The translations under genes were made by a program, and so were the position numbers. DNA of 64,000 nt, from NCBI GenBank assembly GCA_019448385.1, contig JAGTXO010000032.1:186001-250000 (forward strand), given 5' to 3'. This document shows positions 1-10,000 of this stretch, piece after piece. This stretch comes from Diacronema lutheri. Taxonomy: Eukaryota; Haptophyta; Pavlovophyceae; Pavlovales; Pavlovaceae. Under the pieces are notes generated by a model. The model had not been told where the DNA came from and did no database searches. It was given only the letters and a program-made list of their open reading frames with translations. Each line of letters starts with the position of its first letter. The first letter of the stretch is position 1.

Positions 1-1434
1 GCGACGGCGGCGCCGGCGTGGCGCGCGCGCGTGCGCGCTGGGATGCCGCGCCCGGCGTGGCGGACGCTGTTGCGGAGCGGCTGCGCGGCGCGGGCGCGGA
101 GGCTCCCACGGCGTACGCGCTCGCGCCGCCCAACACGACGGCGGCCGCCGCGATCGGCGTGTCCGCTGCGCGCGCGCGCGCGCCGCGCGCGGCCAACACC
201 GCGGCCAACAACGCGGCCAAGGGCGATGACGCGCACGTGCAACTCGCGCGCGCCGAGCCGACGGCGGTGGGTACGAAGCCCTTCACTGACGCAACGCTTG
301 GCGTGCCGCTCGTTGACTGGGCAGCCAAAGCGCTCGCCGCCGCGGCCAATGCAGACGCAGGCGCGCACGATGGCGGCGGCGGCGGCGGCGGCTGCGGCGG
401 TGTGCGCGCCCGCGCCGCTCGTGGCGTCGGCGCGGGCGGCGCGGGCGGCGCCGACGGCGAGCAGGACGATGGCCAGAGCCCCGAAGATCGCGAGAGGCGC
501 CGTGGCGGGGAGGGCGGCACCGACGGTTCCGATGATTCGAACGATGACGACGTGCGCTCGCGCGCCACAGCCTTCGCGCCGCGTGCGGTGCCGCGCGTCC
601 GCCCCCTCTCTCACGCCCTTGGCCCCGCCCCACCCCACGCCACCCTCCTCCCCGTGCCCGGCCACCGCCGCGCAGCCGTCCGCGTCCGCCCTGCGCGCGA
701 TCGCCGAGGAGCAGAACTTCCACGACATGCTCGAGACGATGCTTAACCTCTCGCTCGAGCTCGAGGCGTCGCAGGACGGGCACACGGACGACGGCGCGGA
801 CGCGGACGACGCCGACGCGGACGCGCACGCGCACGATGCCAGCGGCGGGCGTGGAGACGACGAAGGGGGCAAGGAGCGCGGCGCGCGAGGCGGTGGCGGC
901 GCGCGCGCGCGCGACGGCGCGTCGGACGGGCGGCTCGCCGAGCCGATGCGCGGAGCCGCCACGCCCGCGGTCGGCAGCGAGGCGTTCGTGCAGAACATTG
1001 CGCGTTTGCGCGTGCATCTCACTGCACAGCTCGGCCACGAGCGCTTCAACGCCGCATATCAGAGGTGCGTGCGCGCGCGCGCGTGCGCGCGCGCCGGTCC
1101 TGGCGCCACGCGGCGCAGACGCGCGCGCGCCGAGCGACGCGGCCGCGAGGGCGCACGGCCGCGCGGCCACGCGGCGGATGGCCGGGGCTGCGCGGCTCGC
1201 GCGAGCGAGCGAGCCGCCGTTTGGCATCTTCCCGCCCACCGCCCCTCCGCGCCTTGCCCCGCTTCGCGCAGGCTGCTCGCCGTCGCCGAGGAGGAGGACG
1301 ACGACAAGCTCGCGCGCGACGTGAACCGGCTGCTGGGCGAGGAGCATATGGACGCGCTCGGCGACATCCTCCACTTGATCGACTGCGAGGAGCAGCGCGA
1401 GCTGCACGCGGGGCTAGGACGGCGCGGACGGTAG
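1..1434 (+). CDS. NEK1-type (NIMA-related) protein kinase, C-terminal part, 5' truncated by window
   Basis: Only the regulatory tail is present; the kinase domain would lie left of the window. I read exons as ..551, 676..1064 and 1272..1434, with introns of 124 and 207 nt starting gtgcgc/gtgcgt and ending gcag; the frame is kept across both. The first piece is an acidic, Gly-rich linker. The end carries EEQNFHDMLETMLNLSLEL, then a block ending LGHERFNAAYQR that joins LLAVAEEEDDDKL and LLGEEHMDALGDILHLI. That end lines up with the conserved C-terminus of NEK1/NEK4 (LG-x-EH...ILHL), as I remember it. NEK1-family kinases act at cilia and centrosomes and in DNA damage signalling. The stop is TAG at 1432. 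The identification rests on the tail only, so another NEK subfamily is possible. Confidence 0.7.
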   Translation, partial: ATAAPAWRARVRAGMPRPAWRTLLRSGCAARARRLPRRTRSRRPTRRRPPRSACPLRARARRARPTPRPTTRPRAMTRTCNSRAPSRRRWVRSPSLTQRLACRSLTGQPKRSPPRPMQTQARTMAAAAAAAAAVCAPAPLVASARAARAAPTASRTMARAPKIARGAVAGRAAPTVPMIRTMTTCARAPQPSRRVRCRASAPSLTPLAPPHPTPPSSPCPATAAQPSASALRAIAEEQNFHDMLETMLNLSLELEASQDGHTDDGADADDADADAHAHDASGGRGDDEGGKERGARGGGGARARDGASDGRLAEPMRGAATPAVGSEAFVQNIARLRVHLTAQLGHERFNAAYQRCVRARACARAGPGATRRRRARAERRGREGARPRGHAADGRGCAARASERAAVWHLPAHRPSAPCPASRRLLAVAEEEDDDKLARDVNRLLGEEHMDALGDILHLIDCEEQRELHAGLGRRGR

Positions 1435-1498
1435 CCATCACGCGCGCGGAGGTGCCTTCAACGCCGTCGTGACGGAGTCAGCGGCGCTAGTACCGGTC

Positions 1499-1837
1499 TC
1501 AGCCACCCGTCACGACGGCGTAGAAGGCGGCCGAGGCGAGCATCAGGGCGACGAGCACGCCTGCCGCGTATGGCAGCAGGTATGCCGCGAGGCTGGTGGG
1601 GCCAGAGGGCGGGCTGCCGCTGGGCGTCAGCGCGTCGCGCGCGCGGTCCTCGCCGGGCCCGTCGCGCCCTCGTCCGGCGTCGTCGGCAGAAGCGCGGCAT
1701 CGACGGTACGCGTGCGCGGGCGGTGCGCAACGGGTCGGCTGCCACAGCTGCGCGGCCGGCGCCCTCAGCACGAACGCGTGCGACGGCAGGGCGAGAAGGA
1801 CGACGCACATCGCCTCTCGTAGCGCGGCCGCCGCCAT
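1499..1837 (-). CDS. small plastid-targeted single-pass membrane protein (112 aa)
   Basis: The ATG is at 1837 and the stop at 1499. The N-terminus is a short signal peptide (REAMCVVLLALPSHAFVLRAP) whose cleavage site reads SHA-FVLRAP. Phe directly after the signal peptide is the hallmark of bipartite plastid targeting in algae with red-type secondary plastids. A basic and then acidic stretch follows, and near the C-terminus lies one hydrophobic helix (LAAYLLPYAAGVLVALMLAS, about residues 80-102) with only a few residues after it. The layout resembles small thylakoid photosystem or assembly subunits, but I do not recognise the family. It faces the aldo-keto reductase head-to-head with 32 bp between the two ATGs, and the NEK gene ends 64 bp beyond its stop. 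Confidence 0.6.
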   Translation of the reverse strand: MAAAALREAMCVVLLALPSHAFVLRAPAAQLWQPTRCAPPAHAYRRCRASADDAGRGRDGPGEDRARDALTPSGSPPSGPTSLAAYLLPYAAGVLVALMLASAAFYAVVTGG

Positions 1838-1869
1838 CGCTCGTCTCCCGACGTGCGGACGCCGAAATA

Positions 1870-3133
1870 ATGACGCTCCCAGCCTGCGCGCAGCTGCCCG
1901 GCATGCCGATGGTCGGCCTGGGCGTGTGGAAGGCGCCGTCCGACGTGACCGCGCAGGTCGTCTATGACGCCGTCAAGCTCGGCTACCGTCATCTCGACTG
2001 CGCATGCGACTACGGCAATGAGCCGGCGGTCGGCGCCGCGCTCAAGCGCCTGTTCGACGAGGGCGTGTGCACGCGCGAGGAGCTGTGGATCACGTCCAAG
2101 CTGTGGAACACGTACCACGCGCGCGAGCACGTGCTCCCCGCGTGCCAGCGCACCCTTGACGATCTCGGCCTCGACTACCTCGACCTGTACCTCATCCACT
2201 TCCCGATCGCCCTCAAGTTCGTCCCGTTTGAGGAGCGCTACCCGCCCGAGTGGTACGTCCGCGCGCGCGCGCCGTGCCCTTGCCGTCACGCGTGTCGGGC
2301 GCGCCGCGCGCGCGCGCGCGCTCGACTGCGCCTTTTGCGCGGCCACCCCGTCCGACGCGCGCTGCCCCTTTCCTTGCCGCGTGCTTGTCCGTTGGGCCGC
2401 GCGCTCTACCGGGCGTAGGACTGACAACGGCAACAGCGGCGTGATGCGATTTGCCGACGTGCCGTACCGCGAGACGTGGGAGGCGATGGAGGAGTTGCAC
2501 GCGGCGGGCAAGGCGAAGCATATTGGCGTGAGCAACCTCAACGTCCAGAGCCTCGTCGACCTGCTGCGCTACGCCAAGGTGCGAGCACTGCCGGCGCGCG
2601 CGCCGTGCCGTCGCGCGCGCCGCCCTCAGCCGCCCATCGCTCGCCGTGCGCGGCGCGCGCTGCTTCGCACGCCGCGCCTGCAGGTGCGCCCCGCGTGCAA
2701 CCAGATCGAGAACCACCTCTATTTGCAGCAGGGGAAGCTCGCAACGTTCTGCCACGACCATGCGATGGCGGTCGTCGGTTTCTCGCCGCTTGGCGCAGCC
2801 TCGTACGTTGGGATGGGGCTGGCTTCGGCGGACGAGGACGCGCTCAAGGACCCAACCGTCGTGCGCATTGCCGCAGCCAAGGGCAAGACCACCGCGCAGG
2901 TCCTCCTCCGCCTGCAGCTCCAGCGCGGCATTGCGGTCGTGCCAAAGTCGCAGAGCGCCGCGCGCCTGCGCGAGAACTTGGACTTGGGTGGCTTCGAGCT
3001 CGACGGCGGCGAGGTGAAGCAGCTGCTCGCGCTCGATCGCAACCGGCGCTTCAACGACCCCGCGGTCTACGCGAAAGGCTGGGGCGAGCCCGGCTCGTGG
3101 CTCGCGCAGCATGGCTACCCGCTGTACGAGTGA
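1870..3133 (+). CDS. aldo-keto reductase, xylose/aldose reductase type (330 aa)
   Basis: Cytosolic NAD(P)H-dependent carbonyl reductase. The exons are 1870..2252, 2419..2578 and 2684..3133 (993 nt, in frame). Intron 1 splits a Trp codon (tg|gtacgt...gtag|g) and intron 2 is 105 nt. The AKR catalytic tetrad is visible: Asp and Tyr in YRHLDCACDYGNE, Lys in WITSKLWN, and His in LYLIHFP. After splicing, ERYPPEW leads into the loop and RFADVPYRETWEAMEELH, then GKAKHIGVSN, NQIENHLYLQQ and the cofactor-binding VVPKSQSAARLREN. The RYPP loop and the HLYLQQ block are those of yeast-type D-xylose reductases (AKR2). The true substrate cannot be told. Length is normal for the family (about 315-330 aa). Confidence 0.9.
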
Positions 3134-3388
3134 GACGCACTGTGAAAGTGTCAATGACACTCACTGTGACCCACACGGACAGGCCAATGTCACCCACGGC
3201 GTCTCGACGCGAGTAAGGCGCAGCCGGGGCCGCGGTGGCGCAATGCTGGCGAGCCACGAGGATCGAGGCGACGGCCCGATGCCTTCCCCCACGCGTTGCA
3301 ACGTCAATGACGAGTTGACATCCAGTCACGGTCAGAGCCCAGGCTTTGCGGGCATGCACTCACAGCCTTCCCTGCGCCACGCGGCCCT

Positions 3389-5312
3389 TCACGCGCACGG
3401 CCGCTCGGCGGCACGCTCGACGACGTCGTTCGCCTCACGCGGCCAGAAGAAGCGCGCGAGCACCGGGCTGAGCGCGAATTCGCGCACGCCGAGCAGCGCG
3501 TCGACGTACTCTTGAAGCAGCTTCAGCCGCGCCTCGACCGCAGGCGCGTCAAGCGGCGTGCGTGGCGCCCAATTCCACTGCACGAACCGGCCGCGCTTGA
3601 GGCGCTCGACGATGCGCGGGAACTGCAGCCGCGGCAGTGCCGCCTCGAGCTCGAGCTGCAGTGCGACGAAATGCGAGTACCGCCTGTGCGCAACGCACGC
3701 GAACGGCCCAAGCACCGACTCCGTCACATAAACAGTTGCAAGGCGAGCACCACAATTCACCATCTGCGCGCCGGTGATCTTCACGGCGGTGGCGCGGTAG
3801 CAGCGCAGCTCGGCCAGGTCGGCGGCGAGCGCGCGCTCGCCGGGCGAACTTGTGCTCATCGGCGACGTTTCGCTCAGCGCCGCGGCGCCGACGCGCCAAC
3901 TGCCGAATACGCCGGCAGTTGGCGATGGCGAGAATGCACCGGACAGCAATGGCGAGAACGCACCGGACAGCAATGGCGGCGACGGCGCCTTGTCGACATG
4001 TGCGCCTCGCGCAGGCGTGCAGCCGCCGCACGCCCACTCAGCCACTTCGCCGCCGCCGTGACCGCCGCCGTCGCCAGCTTCTCCCGCACGCATCATTGCG
4101 CCGCACAGCACGCCGGTGCTACTGCTGCCGCTGCTGCTGCTGCCGGGTAGCGGCGCGCCAATCGCGTGTGCGTCATCGGCGGCGGCGCGGCGAAGCGGCG
4201 CGCCGCCGCGAGATGGCGAGGACGGCGGCGCGAGCCCATCGCAGCGCGCTTCGTCGCCTGCGCCCGCGCGCTCCGGCACGGCCGCGCCGCCGAGCGGCAC
4301 AGGCGCGCACGAATTGGTTGTGACGGTTGTGACGGTTGTTACGCCCGTGTCGTGCGGGCGGTCGGCCGCAGCCGCGTCGGCGCGCGCTCTCGTCGGCGGC
4401 GCGTGCGCTGCGCCATCGTGCGCGCGTGCGCGCGCCGTGCCGCGAAGCACGCCGTCAGGCCCGAGCACGCTGCCATCGCACCCATGGCTGCCATGGCTGC
4501 CGGCCCCGACGCTCCCATGGCTGCCATGGCTGCCGGTCCCGACGCACCCATGGCTGCCATGGCTGCCGGTCCCGACGCACCCATGGCTGCCATCGCTGCC
4601 GGCCCCGACGCACCCATGGCTGCCATGGCTGCCGGCCCCGATGCACCCATGGCTGCCATGGCTGCCGGTCCCGACGCACCCATGGCTGCCATGGCTGCCG
4701 GTCCCGACGCACCCATGGCTGCCATCGCTGCCGGCCCCGATGCACCCATGGCTGCCATGGCTGCCGGCCCCGATGCACCCATGGCTGCCATGGCTGCCGG
4801 TCCCGACGCACCCATGGCTGCCATGGCTGCCGGCCCCGACGCACCCATCGCCATCGCTGCCGCCGCACGACGCGCGCGCCGAGCGCCGGCGGTCGCCGCC
4901 GGCGTCGGCTTTGAACGCGTCCGCCACGCCGCGCAGCTCGTGATCCTCGCCGTCGCCGTCCGCCGCGGCGTCCGCGACAGGCCGCGCGCCCGCCGCGTCG
5001 ACGCCGACGCCGAGCTGCGCGTCAAGTCGGCTGAGCAGCGCGAGCACCTTGTCGCCCTCGCGCTCGGTCGTAAGGACCCGCTCGCGCAGTTGGGACGCCG
5101 CAGCGTCACGCTCGGCAAGGCTCCGGCTGTCGCCCGCAACGTCGTGGCGCACGGCGACCGCGTCGGCGGCGGCCGTTGCTACGCCGGCAGGCGGCGGCGG
5201 CACCTCACGCGCGGCGGCCGGCGCGCGCGTGCTGACACGCGTACCTGCGCCCGCGCTTGCGCCCGCGCCCGCGCCCGCCGCGCCACTCAAATCCGGTTGA
5301 TGCCGAGCCCGC

Positions 5313-5352
<40 letters not shown>

Positions 5353-7201
5353 CGCAGCCGCCGCCGCCGCCGCGCACGGCCCGCGTGTGCTGAGGCGGCG
5401 TGCGGCCATGGACGGGGGCGTCAGCGTCGATGGCGTCGTCGGCGTCGCCGATCGTCGGGCGTGTGCTCGGCTTGACGCGCCGGCGCGCGGGCTTGGCGTG
5501 CGCGCCAGCGCGGCCTGCGGCCATGCTGCCGGCCATGCTGCCGGCCATGCTGCCGGCCATGCTGCCGGCCATGCTGCCGGCTGCTCGCCCGTCGTCCGCC
5601 GCCGCCGCGCCGGCCGCGCCGGCCGCGCGTGCGCGCACGCGCGCGGGCGGCGCGTGCGCCACCTGCTCGGCTTCACGCGAGGCCACGCGTCCGTCTGAGG
5701 ACTGGCGGCCGGAGCCGCCGTCGCCGTCAACGCGCCGGTCGGCGGGCGAGTCGCGCGCCGCGCCGCTTGTGCCGCACACCCGGCTGCCGTCCGCCCCCTC
5801 GCCGTCCGCGCCGCACGTCGCGCTCGCTCCATCCAGTAGCGCGTCCGATACGTCCGGTGCGTCCGGTGCGTCCGGTGCGTTCGGTGCGTCCGGTGCGTCC
5901 GGTGCGTCCGGCGCGGCTCGCGCGGGCGCGTGCGCGCTCAACTCGCCCTCGCCGCCGTCGCGTGCGCGCGGCGGCGGCGGCGGCACGCCACCGTGCTCGA
6001 CGGCCGGCCATTGCGCGAGCACGAGCGGCAGTTGGAAGTTGACTTGGCAGAGCGGTTGGAGGAGGCACAGAAAAACGGATCGTAAAATCTCGTCGCACAC
6101 GAGCGCACATGGCGAGTAGTAGGCGCCAAGCAGCGCGGGCTGGTCGAGGATCGCGCTCAAGTCGGCGTGGACGCGGCCGCGATTGAGGCACCAGCACAGC
6201 CACGCGTGCGCACACTCCGCGTCGCCACCCGATGACGCGCCGGCCGCGCGCGCGGCCGCGACGCCGCTCGCCGCGTCGCCGCCGAGCAGCTCCAGCTGCT
6301 CGAGCACGTGCCACGCGTGCGGCCTGCGCGTGTAGCCGAAGCGGCCGCGCGGCGCAAGGCCGTGCTCGAGCACCGCCTCGATCGCGACGAGCAGCCGCAG
6401 GCACGCCTCCGCCTCGTCCGCGGCTGTGAGCGGGCCGGGCCCGCGAATGGCCCGTCCGAGTACGCAGTTCACAGCGTCGCGCAGCCGCTGCGTGAGCACG
6501 GAGCTCGAGTTGGGCGGGCTCGAGGCGAGGCGGCGGGCGGGCGGCTCGGCGCCAGCGCTCGACACCGGCGCGGTCGGCGCGGGCATCGCCGGCTGTCGGC
6601 CGGGCGAGCCGGCGCCCGCGCTCGCAACGGGCGCGGTCGTCCGCTCGCGCTCGTGCGCATCGTCGCCGCCGTCGCGCGCGGCGCCGGCGGACGTGGCAGG
6701 CGCCGGATGGGCGGGCGCCTGCGCGCTCACCTGGTTGACTACGGCCAAACGCTCCTTGAGCAGCGCAAAGACCGCGTCACGGTTGGTGAACGAGCACAGG
6801 GAGAGCTGCGCGCGGCGCGCGGCGGTCGCGCGCGACGCGCGCGCGCGCGCACACAGCGCGCGGGCCGGTCGGCGCGGCGGCGCGCGGCGGGCGAGCGGAA
6901 ACAGCGAGCGCACGCGCAATCACGCGCGCCCTGTGCTCACCGTGCGTCCGCCCACGCTCACGTCAATAGCATGCGGCAGGAAGAGCACGAGGTTGCGCTT
7001 GCTCAGCTCATCTATCCGCGCGAACGGAAGGTGCTCGGCGATCTCGTGGCCGAGAACGTTGGCGTAGAAGCCGGCGGCCGACTCGAAGACGAAGAGTCGT
7101 CCCGCGAAGAGCGCATCCTCCACGTCCAGCTCGCACGAGAACGAGCCGAGCTCGCGCTCCCCCTCCACGCCGAACGTTTGCTCAAGCGTGAGCTCCGCCA
7201 T
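3389..7201 (-). CDS. GRAM-RUN-PX multidomain protein (about 1225 aa)
   Basis: Exons on the minus strand are 7201..6941 and 6805..3389, with a 135-nt intron (gtgagc...gcag) that keeps frame. Exon 1 encodes most of a GRAM domain (ELGSFSCELDVEDALFAGRL, then FVFESAAGFYANVLG and NLVLFLPHAIDV). Exon 2 starts with its last strand and helix (CSFTNRDAVFALLKERL). Residues about 191-360 form a RUN domain (AWLCWCLNRGRVHADLSAIL, LLGAYYSPCALVCDEI, LCLLQPLCQVNFQLPLVL). The middle 700 residues are low-complexity. The last about 145 residues form a PX domain with the phosphoinositide signature RRYSHFVALQLELEAALP. RUN plus PX is known from SNX29-type sorting nexins, while GRAM domains also bind membranes. The likely role is a Rab or phosphoinositide effector on endosomes (inference). 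The start is the ATG 46 bp from the divergent OTU gene. Confidence 0.82.
4481..4845. repeat. 33-bp coding minisatellite, about 11 units
   Basis: Tandem 33-bp units (cccatggctgccatggctgc...) lie inside the large exon of the GRAM-RUN-PX gene and encode 11-residue repeats of the form GSHGSHGC(V/I)G(T/A) on the minus strand. Eleven GS(H/D)GSHG units can be counted. The variants recur in a rough three-unit cycle (V-T, V-T, I-A), so the array grew by duplication of trimers. Each unit holds two CCATGG palindromes. The array is kept in frame. Confidence 0.9.
5520..5910. repeat. in-frame 12-bp and 9-bp coding microsatellites
   Basis: Two further arrays sit in the same linker of the GRAM-RUN-PX gene. 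At about 5520..5581 there are five copies of a 12-bp unit (gccatgctgccg), encoding GSMA repeats on the minus strand. At about 5848..5910 there are eight or so 9-bp units (gcgtccggt), encoding DAP repeats. A long GCC run (about 5310..5360) encodes poly-Gly between them. All keep the frame, as expected of a disordered linker. Confidence 0.85.
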
Positions 7202-7247
7202 CGTGCTCACAGAATCGGCCGTCGGGAAGTGGGAACGGTTCTCGAGC

Positions 7248-7886
7248 ATGCTCAACCAGGCGGCCCTCGCCAGGGCGCGTGCGGCGCGCGAGGGCCGCGG
7301 TGCACCGCCCATCGACGCGGCGGTGGCGAGCCGCGCCGCCTGCGCGCTGGAGTCGCAGTTTGCCGTGCGTCGGAGCGAGATCACGCCGCGCCTCAACCCA
7401 CCCGCCGAGCAGCTCGCTGCGACGCCTCGCACGCAGGACCGTGCGCGGCTCGTCGAGAGGCTGGCGCAATTTGGGCTGCAGGAGCGCCAGGTGACCGATG
7501 ACGCCAGCTGTCAGTTCCGCGCCATTTCGGATCAGCTCTACGGCACCGAAGAGCACCACGACCTCGTGAGGGCGATGGCCGTTGAGCAGCTGCTCACCGC
7601 GCCCGAGCAGTACGTCGAATTCGTGCTCGGGCGCGGTGATACGACGTCATATGACGACTACGTACAACGCATGAGCCTCGCCGACCAGCTCGGCGACCAC
7701 GTTACCCTCCAGGCGCTCGCCGATTACCTCGGCATCGAGCTCTTCCTGGTCTCGTCAAGCGAGGATGACGGACTGCAGCGCGTTGCGCCCGCGGCCGTCG
7801 CGCCCGAGGGCTTGGTCGACTTTGGACACGCGCCGCTCTGGCTCACGACGTGGGCCAACGTGCACTACAAGTCAGTCGCGATGTGA
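7248..7886 (+). CDS. OTU-family cysteine protease (deubiquitinase), 212 aa
   Basis: The catalytic centre DDASCQFRAISDQLYG (about residues 83-98) is the OTU Asp-x-x-Cys box. It is followed by the family helix HDLVRAMAVEQLL, the WGD-like block LADQLGDHVTLQALADYLG, and the C-terminal catalytic His in WANVHYKSV. OTU enzymes remove ubiquitin chains. The protein ends just after the His loop, so it is a compact enzyme with a helical N-terminal extension. I chose the ATG at 7248; a frame-consistent GTG lies at 7188 but would overlap the divergent gene. It is intronless. A 630-bp gap with a long C run follows. Confidence 0.85.
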   Translation: MLNQAALARARAAREGRGAPPIDAAVASRAACALESQFAVRRSEITPRLNPPAEQLAATPRTQDRARLVERLAQFGLQERQVTDDASCQFRAISDQLYGTEEHHDLVRAMAVEQLLTAPEQYVEFVLGRGDTTSYDDYVQRMSLADQLGDHVTLQALADYLGIELFLVSSSEDDGLQRVAPAAVAPEGLVDFGHAPLWLTTWANVHYKSVAM

Positions 7887-7959
7887 AAGCGGCGAGGCAG
7901 GGGCTTGCCCTTGGGTAATGTGGTTTTTGCCCTCGGGGCTCGGGTACATCTGCACTCTT

Positions 7960-7961
<2 letters not shown>

Positions 7962-7998
<37 letters not shown>

Positions 7999-8021
7999 CC
8001 CCCCTCCCCTCGCCGGGCTCG

Positions 8022-8062
<41 letters not shown>
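7962..8062. repeat. long oligo-C tract
   Basis: Almost pure C over about 100 bases with a few T and one CGCCGGGCTCG break. It can form i-motif or G-quadruplex structure on opposite strands. Length is uncertain because such runs are error-prone in sequencing. Confidence 0.9.
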
Positions 8063-8064
<2 letters not shown>

Positions 8065-8171
8065 GCCCCGCCGCCGTCAACAACGGCAACAAGCGGGGCA
8101 ACAAAGCAGCTCCGACGTCGTCGTCTCTCGACGACCTGTAAGATTTCAAAGAGGAGAGCAGCGGTCGTAAT

Positions 8172-8201
8172 ATTATTTTTCCGAAAAATAATGTTTTTCG
8201 G
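8172..8201. repeat. overlapping perfect palindromes in AT-rich island
   Basis: ATTATTTTT at 8172..8180 pairs with AAAAATAAT at 8184..8192 across CCG. CCGAAAAA at 8181..8188 pairs with TTTTTCGG at 8194..8201. The two hairpins share one arm, so only one can form at a time. Confidence 0.85.
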
Positions 8202-8294
8202 AGGCGCTAACTTTAAATTCCTTACTTGCACAGGCCACCTCGTGTCTTTGACAAGCGCCCACACTGACATTTCCGCGGCGACCCCAGATATGCG

Positions 8295-8308
8295 GACGCA
8301 TATGCGTC
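8295..8308. repeat. 14-bp perfect palindrome
   Basis: GACGCATATGCGTC is self-complementary and is flanked by further TATGCG and GCATA half-repeats. It is a possible dimeric regulator site upstream of the oxygenase, but this is only inference. Confidence 0.6.
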
Positions 8309-8518
8309 GCATACCTCCCCCCCCCCGATAGCCGAGAATTATATGCGCTATATCTCAGCTGGGGTAAACTCCACCTAGGACTCTGTCATCACATCTTTAG
8401 CTTTTCCCGCGCGTTTGCGGCATGAATCGAAGACGTGACGGGCGGCTTGCTTGGGCCGTGCGCGCGTATCGGCGTGCGCGGCTTGCGCCTCGGTGCCGAC
8501 ACCACCGCTCTCGGCGCG

Positions 8519-9853
8519 ATGCCCGCCGTCGTCGCTGTGGCGGCCTTGGCGCCGGCGTGCGCGCACGTCGCGCTGCTCGACGCCCACGCCGTGCCCGCGA
8601 GCAGTGCGGCCGCGTTTGCCGGCGCAGCCGAGCCGAGCGCCGTGGACGCGCGTTCCACCGAGCCGAGCATTGTCGCGGCGGCGGCGACTGCGGCTTTCGC
8701 CGCGGTGGCCATAGTTGAGACGCTCGCTTTAGCCGGCACCGCCGCCGCGACATTTGCCGCCGCGACGACCGCGTCGGCGGCTGCGCCAGCCTTGGCTGCA
8801 GGGCCGGCCGCCGCGGTCGACCTCACCGCCGCGCCACTCGGCGCGTGCGCGCTCCCCGCGCATCTCGCGGCGAGTCTTGACGAGCTGGGCTATTGCGTCG
8901 TCGAGCACGCCGCCGGCTCGGCCTGGTGCGCGGCCCTGCGCGATGAGATCGAGGAGCTGCACGCTCGCGGCGCGCTCGAGCCGTCGTGCAACCTCCTCGC
9001 GACGTCGCGCGTCGCGCCGGCGACGGCGGGCGGTACTGCGGTGGGCTCGCAGGCACGGTGCGAAAAGCGTGGGATCGCCGAGCTCACCGTGCTTCTCAAC
9101 GGCGAGCTCACCGGCGCCATACGCTGCGCGAGCGACGGCGCGCGGCGTGGCTCGCCAACGCTCGAGCGATGCGCGACTGCGTGCGCGCCGGCGCTCGCGC
9201 GTGCGCTCAACGCGGCGGCGCCATGGCTGCGTCTGAGCGGCGTTGACACGGTGAAGGCGCAGTACAACCATGGTATTGGCGGCTGCTTCCCAATGCACTT
9301 TGACACGACCGCGCGCACGCAACGGCACGTGACGGCGGTGCTCTACCTGAACGACGCGCGCGGCTGGCGCGAGGCAGACGGCGGCTCGCTGCGCGTCTTC
9401 CCGTTCCCGTTCGCGCCGGTGGCGATCCCGCCGTGCGCAGGCACGCTCGTGCTCTTTAGCTCCGCCTGCACGCTCCACCGCGTTGACCGGGCGTTCGCGC
9501 CGCGTTGCGCGCTGTCGATCTGGTTCCGCGCGGAGAGCGACGCCCGCCGCTTCCCCGCCGCTTTCCCGGCGTGGGTGGCGCCGGCGGAGGCGGACGCGCT
9601 GCGCTTCTTGCGCGGTGCGTCGCACCTGTCGCGGCTCACGAAGGTGCTCTTTGCGCGCGAGTACGCCGAGTCGATCGAGGAGGCTTTTGGCGCGGAGACG
9701 ACCGGCGTGCGCGATGCGATCGGCCTGCACTTTGCCGAGGTCGCGCGGCTCGAGGTGGAGCTGGGCGAGCCGCTGCTCGAAGTGCTGCGCGCGTCGCTGC
9801 CGCTCGTGCCGCCGCTCCCGCCGTCCGGCGGCGACGAGGTGGGCGGCGACTGA
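8519..9853 (+). CDS. 2-oxoglutarate/Fe(II) dioxygenase, prolyl 4-hydroxylase-like (444 aa)
   Basis: The C-terminal half is a double-stranded beta-helix oxygenase. The metal-binding HxD is in GCFPMHFDTTART, VTAVLYLND follows, then GGSLRVFPFPFAP, the distal His in FSSACTLHRV, and the 2OG-binding Arg in RCALSIWFRAES. The order and spacing are those of the P4H/PHD superfamily. The first 110 residues are Ala-rich and hydrophobic, possibly a targeting or membrane segment. The ATG at 8519 is the first in frame; the frame is open upstream to 8435 only through a GTG. It may hydroxylate proline; the nearby HRGP genes would be natural substrates, but nothing beyond distance links them. It is intronless. 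Confidence 0.8.
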   Translation: MPAVVAVAALAPACAHVALLDAHAVPASSAAAFAGAAEPSAVDARSTEPSIVAAAATAAFAAVAIVETLALAGTAAATFAAATTASAAAPALAAGPAAAVDLTAAPLGACALPAHLAASLDELGYCVVEHAAGSAWCAALRDEIEELHARGALEPSCNLLATSRVAPATAGGTAVGSQARCEKRGIAELTVLLNGELTGAIRCASDGARRGSPTLERCATACAPALARALNAAAPWLRLSGVDTVKAQYNHGIGGCFPMHFDTTARTQRHVTAVLYLNDARGWREADGGSLRVFPFPFAPVAIPPCAGTLVLFSSACTLHRVDRAFAPRCALSIWFRAESDARRFPAAFPAWVAPAEADALRFLRGASHLSRLTKVLFAREYAESIEEAFGAETTGVRDAIGLHFAEVARLEVELGEPLLEVLRASLPLVPPLPPSGGDEVGGD

Positions 9854-10000
9854 CGCTCGCAAGTCGCAAGCGGCCTGGGCCGTCGTGATTTTGTCGAGCG
9901 TCTGGAGTCTTGACTCTTGATGACTCACTCTTGATGAACTCGTGGACTAGTGGACACGAGTGGGCCGTGATGAACAAAAACGTTTTAAAATAAGCTGAGG

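Larger units (their letters stand above)
7887..8518. other. intergenic stretch with poly-C tract and AT-rich palindromes
   Basis: No gene is seen. The stretch holds an approximately 100-base C-rich tract (7962..8062), then an unusually AT-rich island (about 8150..8240) with nested palindromes, then a short palindrome and ATATGCG-like repeats (8285..8360). It probably contains the 3' end of the OTU gene and the promoter of the oxygenase that starts at 8519. Confidence 0.6.

Noticed and set aside
4481-4845. CRISPR-like regular repeat
   Set aside because: Units are directly abutting with no spacers, are in frame within an exon, and the genome is eukaryotic.
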